From JBDTNQ01 sp039933635 (GTDB taxonomy: Bacteria; Acidobacteriota; Vicinamibacteria; Vicinamibacterales; SCN-69-37): DNA of 39,301 bases. The notes beneath the pieces are model-generated. The model had not been told where the DNA came from and did not search any database. It worked only from the letters and a program-made list of their open reading frames with translations. A program made the position numbers and the translations under genes. The stretch's first letter is position 1, and the number at the start of each line of letters is the position of its first letter. Location of the stretch: assembly GCA_039933635.1 (NCBI GenBank), contig JBDTNQ010000028.1, positions 1 through 39,301 on the forward strand. The letters are read 5' to 3'. This document shows, piece by piece, positions 22,890 through 30,483 of the stretch.

Positions 22890-24071
22890 ATGCGACTAGG
22901 TGTTCCGAAGGAGACGTACCCCGGGGAACATCGCGTGGCCATGGTGCCCGCGGTGATCCCGCTGCTCAGCAAGCTCGGCATCGACGTCATCGTCGAGCAC
23001 GACGCCGGGACCGCCGCCGGCTTTCCAGATGCGGCGTACGTCGACCAGCAAGCGGTCATCGGATCGCGAGCGGACGTGTTCGGCGCGGACATCGTCGCGA
23101 TGGTACGGACGGCCGGCGCGAATCCGCACGGCTGGGAGGCTGACGTCGCCGTCATGCGGCCCGCCCAGGTGGTGATTGCGTTTGCCGATCCACTCATGGC
23201 GATCGCACCGCTTGCGGCCGTGGCCGAACGCGGCGCAAGACTCCTCGCGATGGAGCTGGTGCCGCGCATCACGCGGGCGCAGAGCATGGACGCTCTCTCG
23301 TCGATGGCCACCATCGCCGGCTACAAGGCCGTCTTGCTGGCCGCCGATTCGCTCCCGCGCATGTTTCCAATGCTGAACACGGCCGCTGGCACGATTACGG
23401 CGGCCCGGGTTCTGGTCATCGGCGCGGGTGTCGCGGGGCTGCAGGCGATCGCGACCGCAAAGCGCCTGGGCGCGCGCGTCGAGGCCTACGACGTGCGTCC
23501 CGCCGTCAAAGAACAGATTCTGAGCCTCGGTGCGCGTTTCGTGGAGCTGCCCATCGATGCCGCACAGACGCAGGATGCGGGCGGCTACGCGAAAGATCAG
23601 GGCGAAGTCTTCTACCAGAAGCAGCGGGCCCTCCTCCTGAAGACCGTCGCGGCGAGCGATGTCGTCGTGACCACCGCCGCGATTCCCGGGAAACGCTCGC
23701 CCGTGCTGGTCACCGAGGAGATGGTGGCCGCCATGCCGCCCGGGTCCGTGATTGTGGACCTGGCCGCGGAGCGTGGCGGCAACTGCGCCCTCACGGAAGC
23801 CGACCGCACCGTCGTGCGCCACGGCGTCACCATCATGGGCCCGACCAATCTGCCGGCGACCGTGCCGTATCACGCGAGCCAGATGTACGCGCGCAACATC
23901 GCGACCGTCGTGCAGCACCTCGTCAGACGTCAGAAGGGTGCAGACGGCAAGGCGACGGGCGATCCGGTGCTCACGCTGGATCCGGGCGACGAAATCACCA
24001 GGGAGATCCTCGTGACGGACAATGGACAGATCGTGCACCCGCGGGTGCGGCAAACGGGAGACGCGAACTGA
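22890..24071 (+). CDS. pntAA: NAD(P) transhydrogenase subunit alpha part 1 (soluble NAD-binding dI component)
   Basis: 393 residues. Domain I of proton-translocating transhydrogenase binds NAD(H) and passes hydride to the NADP domain. Seen: MRLGVPKE, EHRVAMVP, the loop R129-A-Q-S-M-D134 with LSSMA, Rossmann motif GAGVAG (178-183) and AYDVRPAVKEQ, then GGYAKDQGEVFYQKQ and VTTAAIPGKRSPVLV with VDLAAERGGNC. These separate it from alanine dehydrogenase. The membrane subunits pntAB and pntB that normally follow are not here: the next gene encodes an FHA protein. Either they are elsewhere in the genome or this is a stand-alone dI protein. It starts 12 bases after the hydrolase-fold gene; TAGACT lies 9 bases before the ATG. 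Confidence 0.93.
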   Translation: MRLGVPKETYPGEHRVAMVPAVIPLLSKLGIDVIVEHDAGTAAGFPDAAYVDQQAVIGSRADVFGADIVAMVRTAGANPHGWEADVAVMRPAQVVIAFADPLMAIAPLAAVAERGARLLAMELVPRITRAQSMDALSSMATIAGYKAVLLAADSLPRMFPMLNTAAGTITAARVLVIGAGVAGLQAIATAKRLGARVEAYDVRPAVKEQILSLGARFVELPIDAAQTQDAGGYAKDQGEVFYQKQRALLLKTVAASDVVVTTAAIPGKRSPVLVTEEMVAAMPPGSVIVDLAAERGGNCALTEADRTVVRHGVTIMGPTNLPATVPYHASQMYARNIATVVQHLVRRQKGADGKATGDPVLTLDPGDEITREILVTDNGQIVHPRVRQTGDAN

Positions 24072-24072
24072 T

Positions 24073-24366
24073 ATGAGCGGGTGGACGTTGCAGACCAAAG
24101 GCGATTCGCCTGTCATCTTCCGGCTGCCCGCGGGCAGCATCAAGACCGTAGGTCGCACCGCACGGGCCGATTTCATCCTCGACGCAGCGCTGGTCTCGCG
24201 GGTGCACTGCCGGCTCAGCGCCGACAAATCAGACCAGCTCGTGCTCGAAGACCTGGCCAGCACGAACGGCACGCTCGTCAACGGCAAGCGCGTCGATCGT
24301 CAGGTCCTGAAAGCCGGCGACGTCGTGACGATTGGACGGGTCGAGTTCGACGTCACACAAACCTAA
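24073..24366 (+). CDS. Small FHA-domain protein
   Basis: 97 residues from ATG 24073, one base after the pntAA stop. The whole protein is one forkhead-associated domain: TVGR at about 27-30, SRVHCRL near 43-49, and NGTLVNGKRV near 66-75, the conserved Gly-Arg, Ser-Arg-x-His and Asn-Gly residues that read phosphothreonine peptides. A partner phosphoprotein of a Ser/Thr kinase such as the one at the window start is plausible but only inference. It ends 27 bases from the convergent TPR gene. Confidence 0.88.
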   Translation: MSGWTLQTKGDSPVIFRLPAGSIKTVGRTARADFILDAALVSRVHCRLSADKSDQLVLEDLASTNGTLVNGKRVDRQVLKAGDVVTIGRVEFDVTQT

Positions 24367-24376
24367 GACTCGAGCC

Positions 24377-24392
24377 ACGCGCGTTCGCGCGT
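24377..24392. terminator. Hairpin between convergent FHA and TPR genes
   Basis: A GC-rich perfect inverted repeat with 6-base arms (ACGCGC / GCGCGT) and a GTTC loop fills the 27-base gap between two convergent stop codons. Only a short TTCT follows on the plus strand, so it is a weak intrinsic terminator, possibly bidirectional. Confidence 0.4.
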
Positions 24393-24393
24393 T

Positions 24394-25875
24394 CTATCGT
24401 CCGGCGACCGGCGGAATCAGCGTTCGCAGCGCGTTCCGTTCCTGGTCGGACCGCGCCAGCGACATCGCGTCGTTGACAACTTTCACGGCATCATCACGCC
24501 GGTTGGACGTGAGCAGCAGCCTCGCGAGGTTGATGCGGAGCGCGACGTCGTTGGAGGCCAATGCGACGGCCTTCTGCTGTGTCTCGAGCGCGCGATCGAA
24601 TTGCCGTTGGCGAGCCTGCATGTTCGCCAGATAGTCGAACGCTGGCGCAAAGCGCGGATTGAGCGCCGTGGACCGCTCGAGCTTCACGGTCATGTCCGCC
24701 ATGGCGGCCGCATCCATCGGGGAGCCAGACGACAGACTCGCCAGGCGGTAGTAGACCCAGAAATTCTTCGAGCCGCGCTCGACCGCTTTTGCGTAGGCGG
24801 CCCGCGCGTCCTCGGTCTTCTTCTCTTTGTCGAGGAGGATGGCGTCGAGGTCGTCGGGCGCGACGATCGCGGGATCCGCGGCGCGCGCCTGAGCCATCAT
24901 CGCGCGCGCTTCGACCGGGCGGCCCATGGCCACATGCAGCGCCGCCTGCACTGCCGCGCCCTCGGCCGGCGTCAGCACACGAGCCGGGTACTTCGTCGTG
25001 GACGTGTCCGTGTCGACCTTCAGCCGCCCAAATCGGAAGATGCTTTGATGGACGTAGAGCCGATAGGCCTGATCGAGCGCGTCGATGCCACCGTACACCT
25101 GCTGAACGGCCTGCGCTGACGGCATTCCCGACAGCAGAAGCGCGCTGAGTTGGTTGACGCGCCCGCCGCCTCCACCTTGCTGACTGAACATCAGGAACTG
25201 CAGCAGCGCCCAGCATTGGGCGTCGAGCCGCTCGCGGCCAACCGACTGCTGATACGCGGGCGAGTCACGAGTGACCGCAAGGAGTTGCGGCAGGGGAATA
25301 ATCGGAGAGGTCCTGAGCGTCTCGATGTACTCGGGGATCGGCACGCCGAACTGGATCTCTTTGGAACTGACCGTCGTGTTGCTGAGCAGTGAGGCCACAC
25401 CAATCGACAGCCAGAGCGGGAGCCGATAGTTGAAGTTCTCTTCGAAGACCAGGACGCTGTACGACCAGTAGGCGTGCCGGTACGGGTTCTGACCCTGCCC
25501 TTCCTCCTGGAGATCGGCACGCACCGCGATGTAGTGGCTGTCCCATCCCGACACCGACACGGCCGCTGGCCGCGTCTCGCCGCGCTTCTCCCAGTACTCG
25601 GGCGCCAGCTTCCGCATCGTGTCCTCGTCCTTGGCCGCGATGATGACCATCGGACGGTTAAGGTCGGCGGCCGCCCACGGAAAGCCCTGCCTGATCGCAG
25701 ATCTCACCTGCTCGAACTGCCAGGCGACATTCCGCGCCTTCTTGTCGCCGGCATTCGAAACGACGGTGAAATTGTCGCTTTTGACCTCGGTCCACGTGTC
25801 GGCCGCAAGAGCCCGGCAAGGGAACAGAAAGAGGCCGAGAGACAGGAACAGCACAGAGGCGACTCGCGTTGGCAC
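24394..25875 (-). CDS. Secreted TPR protein with gluzincin-like N-terminal domain lacking the zinc motif
   Basis: 493 residues from GTG 25875, with signal peptide MPTRVASVLFLSLGLFLF ending near ALAA (25). Residues 27-170 resemble the peptidase_MA/DUF1570 gluzincin-like proteins of this phylum (W-EVKSDNFTVVSNAGDKKA, NRPMVIIAAKDEDTMRKLAPEYW, LPLWLSIGVASLL). At the place of the HExxH zinc helix the sequence is YWSYSVLVF (136-144), and the usual E in W-x-x-EG is I, so metal ligands are missing and it is probably not a protease. Residues about 320-480 form TPR-like helical repeats. TATAAG ends 5 bases before the GTG. It is probably a periplasmic or exported scaffold. Confidence 0.8.
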   Translation of the reverse strand: MPTRVASVLFLSLGLFLFPCRALAADTWTEVKSDNFTVVSNAGDKKARNVAWQFEQVRSAIRQGFPWAAADLNRPMVIIAAKDEDTMRKLAPEYWEKRGETRPAAVSVSGWDSHYIAVRADLQEEGQGQNPYRHAYWSYSVLVFEENFNYRLPLWLSIGVASLLSNTTVSSKEIQFGVPIPEYIETLRTSPIIPLPQLLAVTRDSPAYQQSVGRERLDAQCWALLQFLMFSQQGGGGGRVNQLSALLLSGMPSAQAVQQVYGGIDALDQAYRLYVHQSIFRFGRLKVDTDTSTTKYPARVLTPAEGAAVQAALHVAMGRPVEARAMMAQARAADPAIVAPDDLDAILLDKEKKTEDARAAYAKAVERGSKNFWVYYRLASLSSGSPMDAAAMADMTVKLERSTALNPRFAPAFDYLANMQARQRQFDRALETQQKAVALASNDVALRINLARLLLTSNRRDDAVKVVNDAMSLARSDQERNALRTLIPPVAGR

Positions 25876-25886
25876 GACGCCTTATA
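25876..25886 (-). promoter_or_regulatory. -10-like TATAAG 5 bases before the TPR/gluzincin-like gene
   Basis: Minus-strand CTATAAG then GCGTC then GTG. Spacing again places the transcript start at the start codon. The rest of the gap to the upstream MBL gene (25887-25994) shows nothing recognisable. Confidence 0.4.
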
Positions 25887-25994
25887 GCATGCGTTCGCGC
25901 CCGGCGGGCCCTTCCTCGATGCCGCGAGACGCCAGGCCGACCCGCAGTGTGACTCGAAGGTTCTTTGAATGACTCTGACGACAGTCTTTCTTGA

Positions 25995-26642
25995 TCAGCG
26001 TTCGCCGGTGAGGAACGGATTTCGTTGCCGCTCGCGCCCGATCGTCGTGTCCGGGCCATGGCCTGAGTGGACGACAGAGGAGTCGGGAAAGGCCAGGAGG
26101 ACGTTCCGGATCGAGCTGAGGAGCTGCTGATGATCACCGCCGGGCAAATCAGTGCGCCCGATTGACCCGGCAAACAGGGTGTCCCCCACGAACAGTTCGC
26201 GTTCAGCGCCGTTCGCGCGCCCAACTGCCAGGCACACGCCGCCCGGGCAGTGCCCCGGAGTGTGGAGCACGTCAATCACGTACTCGCCGAATCTGATCGG
26301 CACGCCGACGGCGTAGAACGCATCGATCTTCGGCTGAGCCTCGGTGCGGATTCCGAACATGAGCCCCTGCTCCACGACCGCGTCGTACAAGAACAGGTCC
26401 TCACGATGCAGCCAAACGGGCACGTCGAACGCCGCTTTGGCGCGCCCGACACCCGTGATGTGATCGAGATGGGCGTGCGTGAGAAGGATGCCCGTGACGG
26501 TCACCTTCGCTGCCCGGGCCTCACGTACGAGCATGTCGACCTCCTCACCCGGATCGATGAGGATGCCTTCGGACGTGGATTCGCAGGAGACGACGAATCC
26601 GTTCTTCATGAACGGTGGGACAGCAGCCGTGGCTATGCGCAC
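25995..26642 (-). CDS. MBL-fold metallo-hydrolase, glyoxalase II-like
   Basis: 215 residues from GTG 26642. Metal ligands: THAHLDH (H56, H58, D60, H61), TPGHCPGG, FVGDTLFAGSIGRTD with its bridging Asp, and the final HSGHGPDT. This is the compact glyoxalase-II-like form (about 200-215 residues, no C-terminal helical domain) found in many bacteria, often annotated only as MBL hydrolase. Likely substrates are thioesters such as S-lactoylglutathione analogues, but this is family-level only. It starts 21 bases after the histidine kinase stop and is the last gene of the SDR-kinase-MBL unit. Confidence 0.9.
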   Translation of the reverse strand: MRIATAAVPPFMKNGFVVSCESTSEGILIDPGEEVDMLVREARAAKVTVTGILLTHAHLDHITGVGRAKAAFDVPVWLHREDLFLYDAVVEQGLMFGIRTEAQPKIDAFYAVGVPIRFGEYVIDVLHTPGHCPGGVCLAVGRANGAERELFVGDTLFAGSIGRTDLPGGDHQQLLSSIRNVLLAFPDSSVVHSGHGPDTTIGRERQRNPFLTGER

Positions 26643-26663
26643 CGGTCCATTGTTCCACGGTGG

Positions 26664-28889
26664 CTACACGGTCAGGATGAGCGCCGAGATGTGCGAGAGC
26701 AGCACGTCGATCGCCACAGGCTTGACCAGAAAGACGTCGAATCCGGACTCATGCGCGGTCGCCAGATCGACGTCTCGACCGTAGCCGGTCAGGGCGATCA
26801 GCGAGATCCCGCGCGTACTCTCGTTCGCGCGAAGTTGCCGGGCCAGCTCGTATCCATCAGTGCCGGGGAGCCCGATGTCGAGCACCGCGACGAGGGGCTT
26901 GAATGCCAGGGCAGCTCGCACGGCCGCCTCGGCATCCGGCGCCGCCGCCACCTGCAGCCCCCCCGCCGACAGTGACTGCACCATCATCTCGAGCGCGTCC
27001 GGGTTGTCTTCGACAATCAACACGCGCACGCCGTCCAGGACGCGCGACACCGACGGCGCGGCAGTCGCGGGCCACTCGAGCGAGGCCGGCGGCATCGGCA
27101 GCATCACGACGAAGGTACTGCCCTCGCCAGGTCCTGCGCTCATGGCCTCGATGCGCCCGCCGTGGCTCTCGACCAGGGTCTTCGCCACGCCCAGGCCGAG
27201 ACCGAGACCGCCTTGCCGCCGATCGAGGCCGCGTTCGCCCTGCACGAAGAGATCGAACACCCGCGGCAGGAGCTCCTCCGAAATGCCGATGCCGTCATCG
27301 CTGCACTGGATGACAGCCCAGCCTGCCGCCTCTTGCGCAGTGACACGGATGTGCCCGCCGGGTTCCGTGTACTTGGCCGAATTGGCGATCAGATTCGTGA
27401 ACACCTGCGCGAGTCGTTCCGCGTCGCCATCGATGATCAACTCGGCCGGCACGTCAACGATGAGATGCTGGGCGCGTTCGTCGACGAGCGGCGCGGCCAT
27501 TTCGACCGCACGAGCGATGACGTCCACGACGGCAACCCGCTCTCGTCGGAGTTGAACAGAGCCTCGCCGCAGCCGCGACACGTCGAGCAGATCGTCCACC
27601 AGCCGCGCCAGGTGCCGGACCTGTCGTTCGATGATGTCGCACTCCCGCTGCGCCCACATGCCACCACGCTGCTTCACGAGATGCAGGGCCGTGAGTGCCG
27701 GCGCCAGCGGGTTCCTTAATTCGTGGCCCAGCATCGCCATGAACTCGTCTTTCGCGCGATCGGCAGCCTCGGCTTCGGCGCGGGCGGCATCCGCGCGCGA
27801 CACGCGCGCGTCCCGCTCGCGCTCTCGTTCCTTGAGCAGGGTCCCCGCACGGACCAGCGCCTGGACCAGGTGCTCCACCTCCGTGACAGAGGCGGAAGGC
27901 AGGTCCGGCTCCCGACCGACGGCAATGGCATCGGCAGCCCCGACCGTGGTCGAGATGTCGCGCGAGATACGCCGGGCGATGGTGAACGCGGCAAGGCCGC
28001 CAAGACCGATCACGACCGTGGCAAGCCCGGCCAGCAGCATCATCGATCGGCGAAAATCGCCATCCATCGCGGCGGCTGGCACGGCGACGCCCGCCACCCA
28101 CCGCGATCGCGGCGCCCGGGTGAAGGCCCCATACACGTCCTGGCCTTCGAGCGATCGGTCGCGGTACACCGCTTCGTCGCTGCGCGCGATGCGCTCGAGG
28201 AATCCCGGCGTGCCCTTCTGTCCGATCCACCGTGCCTGGTCGCGCGTTCGCGCGACCAGGACGTTGTTGCCGTCCAGGACGCCGCGCACCCACTCGTCCG
28301 GGAACGCGCGCTCGCGTTGCAGCAGCGCGGAAAAACTCTCGGCAGACAGGATCGCCGTGAGCTCGTAGATCACGCGTCCGTCGCGCACGACCGGCACGCG
28401 AATCGGCGCCACGGGCGATGACCCAAAGGCCTGGTCCATGAACAGGTTGCCGATCACCGGCTTTCGCGTGTCGAGCACCTGTTGCACGCCGGCCAAATCG
28501 ACCGGGGACAACGGGGGGCTCCCCCAGGGCAAGGAGGTGTTGACCATTGGAACGCCTGCCCGATCACGCAACACGACGGCCACCCAGGTCGCCTGCGTGG
28601 TCTGCAGCTGGCGTGCGTCGTTGTAGAACCCCGCCATGTCGCCGCTCGTCAGGTGACCCGACTGCGCGAGCGCCTCGAGCGTGCGAATGGTCCCGGAGAG
28701 TTCAGCGTCCACGAGCGCGGCCGTGGCGCGCGACGCCTCGGTGAGCCGTCGCTCCGTGTTCGTTCGGACCGCACCGACCAGCTGGGAGACGAGGAACGCC
28801 GTCAGCAGCAGCGTCGGAAGGAGCGTGCCGATGACGAGCAGGAACAGGTGTGTGCGAAGTGGAAAGCGCCGGCTGGGGAGCGTCGCCAA
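26664..28889 (-). CDS. Hybrid sensor histidine kinase / response regulator
   Basis: 741 residues from TTG 28889, 4 bases after the SDR stop, with AAGGG about 8 bases upstream. Order: TM1 (13-37), periplasmic Cache-like sensor domain (about 45-280), TM2 (283-305), HAMP-like region (306-358), short Arg/Glu coiled coil, HisKA with H389 in GHELRNPLAP, HATPase with N498/N502 in TNLIANSAKY, DDGIGI (530-535) and GLGLGLG, then a C-terminal receiver domain with EDNPD, phospho-acceptor D670 in LDIGLPG, and FLVKP. It has no DNA-binding output, so a phosphotransfer partner elsewhere is expected. It sits between an SDR and an MBL hydrolase, so the sensed signal might be a small carbonyl or ester metabolite (inference). 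Confidence 0.93.
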   Translation of the reverse strand: MATLPSRRFPLRTHLFLLVIGTLLPTLLLTAFLVSQLVGAVRTNTERRLTEASRATAALVDAELSGTIRTLEALAQSGHLTSGDMAGFYNDARQLQTTQATWVAVVLRDRAGVPMVNTSLPWGSPPLSPVDLAGVQQVLDTRKPVIGNLFMDQAFGSSPVAPIRVPVVRDGRVIYELTAILSAESFSALLQRERAFPDEWVRGVLDGNNVLVARTRDQARWIGQKGTPGFLERIARSDEAVYRDRSLEGQDVYGAFTRAPRSRWVAGVAVPAAAMDGDFRRSMMLLAGLATVVIGLGGLAAFTIARRISRDISTTVGAADAIAVGREPDLPSASVTEVEHLVQALVRAGTLLKERERERDARVSRADAARAEAEAADRAKDEFMAMLGHELRNPLAPALTALHLVKQRGGMWAQRECDIIERQVRHLARLVDDLLDVSRLRRGSVQLRRERVAVVDVIARAVEMAAPLVDERAQHLIVDVPAELIIDGDAERLAQVFTNLIANSAKYTEPGGHIRVTAQEAAGWAVIQCSDDGIGISEELLPRVFDLFVQGERGLDRRQGGLGLGLGVAKTLVESHGGRIEAMSAGPGEGSTFVVMLPMPPASLEWPATAAPSVSRVLDGVRVLIVEDNPDALEMMVQSLSAGGLQVAAAPDAEAAVRAALAFKPLVAVLDIGLPGTDGYELARQLRANESTRGISLIALTGYGRDVDLATAHESGFDVFLVKPVAIDVLLSHISALILTV

Positions 28890-28893
28890 TCAG

Positions 28894-29604
28894 TCATCCC
28901 TTCTTCGGACGTGAAGGTCGAATCTCGATCCGGCTCGGAAGACTCCGACTCGGGTGCCTCAACAGATCCATCACGGCCTGCGCCACATCGTCGGGCGACA
29001 GCTTCCACGAATCATCGTCGCGGTGATGCCCCGAGAAGTCCGTGGCGACCGAGCCCGGCATGATCACGCTGACGCGGATGTCATCGTGCCGCACTTCCTG
29101 CATGACCGATTCGCTGAACGCGATCAGCGCCGCCTTGCTGGCACAGTATCCGCCACCCTGGGGAAAGGCATTTCGACCCGCCAGGCTGGCGATGTTGATG
29201 ACCCACCCGCCACCAGCCTGTCGCAACGCCGGAATGGCCGCCCGGGTCACGAAGAACGGTCCCGTGACGTTGGTGTCCATCATCAGCCGCCAGTCCTCGT
29301 CACTCATGGTCTCGACGTTGCCGAACACGCCGACGCCGGCGTTGTTGACGACGACATCGAGACCACCGAACAGACGCACGGTTCCGGCCACCAGCGCGTC
29401 GACGCCGGTCCGGTCGCTCACATCCACGGCAGTGCCGGCGACACGGGACGGATCACCGGTCTCGGCGCCGAGTTCGCTGACGGCGCGGTCAACGGCCTCC
29501 GCCGTGCGGCCGGTGATCATTACCCGGCCGTTGCTCCTCAGCAGTGCGGCGGCAATGGCGCGCCCAATTCCCCGAGTACCGCCCGTGACGAGTGAACGAT
29601 GCAT
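28894..29604 (-). CDS. SDR family NAD(P)-dependent oxidoreductase
   Basis: 236 residues, classical short-chain dehydrogenase/reductase. Seen: cofactor motif TGGTRGIG (7-14), NNAG (87-90), catalytic S140 in INIASLAG, and Y153-x3-K157 in GYCASK. R32 after TG near the second strand suggests NADP(H) preference. Substrate unknown; the sequence resembles 3-oxoacyl-ACP reductase-like SDRs. It is first gene of the operon with the hybrid kinase and MBL hydrolase. The start is 20 bases from the divergent MDH-like gene, across a shared symmetric -10 element. Confidence 0.92.
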   Translation of the reverse strand: MHRSLVTGGTRGIGRAIAAALLRSNGRVMITGRTAEAVDRAVSELGAETGDPSRVAGTAVDVSDRTGVDALVAGTVRLFGGLDVVVNNAGVGVFGNVETMSDEDWRLMMDTNVTGPFFVTRAAIPALRQAGGGWVINIASLAGRNAFPQGGGYCASKAALIAFSESVMQEVRHDDIRVSVIMPGSVATDFSGHHRDDDSWKLSPDDVAQAVMDLLRHPSRSLPSRIEIRPSRPKKG

Positions 29605-29624
29605 AAGGCCCTAGAATACCCTTC
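29605..29624. promoter_or_regulatory. Symmetric -10 element shared by two divergent genes
   Basis: The whole 20-base gap between two divergent starts holds CTAGAATA. Read on plus it gives TAGAAT (29612-29617), 7 bases before the MDH-like GTG. Read on minus it gives TATTCT (29618-29613), 8 bases before the SDR ATG. Overlapping -10 hexamers on both strands are the known basis of bidirectional promoters; both transcripts would be leaderless or nearly so. Confidence 0.5.
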
Positions 29625-30461
29625 GTGTCTTTGATTGCGATTGTTGGAGCTGGGCCCATCGGCGCCACGGTGGCGCATCGTCTCGCCCAACGCGCACGGG
29701 TCAACACCGTGCGCCTGATCGACGCGAGCGGCGCCGCGGCCGCCGGCAAGGCCCTGGACATCCGCCAGTCCGGTCCCGTGGAGCGCTTCGACACGATCGT
29801 CGAAGCCGACGATGACGTGCGCGCGGCGGCGGCGGCGGACGTCATCGTTGTGGCGGACGAGATTGCCGGTGGCGAGTGGCAGGGCGATCGCGGTCTGGCC
29901 ATGATTCGCCAGCTCGTACAGGCCGGCATCCGCGCGCCCCTCGTCTTTGCGGGACCGTCACAGACCTGGCTGATCGAGGCGGCCTACCGCGAGCTCAAGG
30001 TGCCGGCCGCGCGCCTCATCGGCAGCGCAGCGTCGGCCGTGGCCGCCGCCGTCGGCGCAATCGCGGGCCTCGAAACCGGCATGTCGGCCGTGGATGTGGC
30101 CGTGGTGGGACGTCCGCCGGCCCTCGTCATCGGATGGACCAGCGCTGCCTGTCAGGGAATGCTCGTCACTGATCGCGTACCAGCGCATCGCCTCGCGGCC
30201 ATCGCCCAGGCCATGCCCAGGCTATGGCCTCCGAAGCCCTATGCCATCGGGGCCGCCACCGCTCCGATCGTCGAAGCACTCGTGGACGGCAGCCGCCGGC
30301 ATCATCAGGCCTTGACGGTCATCGATGGCGACTTCGATGCGCGTGGCGCCGCGATCATGCTTCCGCTGCACCTCGGCCGTGGCCGTGTCGTCTCCCACAC
30401 GCTGCCATCGCTGAGTCCGCAAGAACGCACGGAGTTCATGAACGCTGTTGGTGGACGTTAG
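29625..30461 (+). CDS. Malate/lactate dehydrogenase-like Rossmann protein lacking catalytic residues
   Basis: 278 residues, against about 310 for bacterial malate dehydrogenases. The N-terminal half is clearly MDH-like: IVGAGPIGATVAHRL with G8-x-G10-x-x-G13, acidic D34 ending strand 2 (NAD-type), and KALDIRQSGP. The catalytic parts are lost: the NP of strand 5 reads GP (110-111); the LDxxR block with catalytic Asp and substrate Arg reads SAASAVAAAVG (134-144); and the GEHGD block with the catalytic His reads VGRPPALVIG (161-170). It may bind a dinucleotide without dehydrogenase activity. It is divergent from the SDR operon with a shared -10. The start is GTG 29625; no ribosome site seen. Confidence 0.82.
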   Translation: MSLIAIVGAGPIGATVAHRLAQRARVNTVRLIDASGAAAAGKALDIRQSGPVERFDTIVEADDDVRAAAAADVIVVADEIAGGEWQGDRGLAMIRQLVQAGIRAPLVFAGPSQTWLIEAAYRELKVPAARLIGSAASAVAAAVGAIAGLETGMSAVDVAVVGRPPALVIGWTSAACQGMLVTDRVPAHRLAAIAQAMPRLWPPKPYAIGAATAPIVEALVDGSRRHHQALTVIDGDFDARGAAIMLPLHLGRGRVVSHTLPSLSPQERTEFMNAVGGR

Positions 30462-30483
30462 CGAGGTCCGTCCCCTCGTCCCC

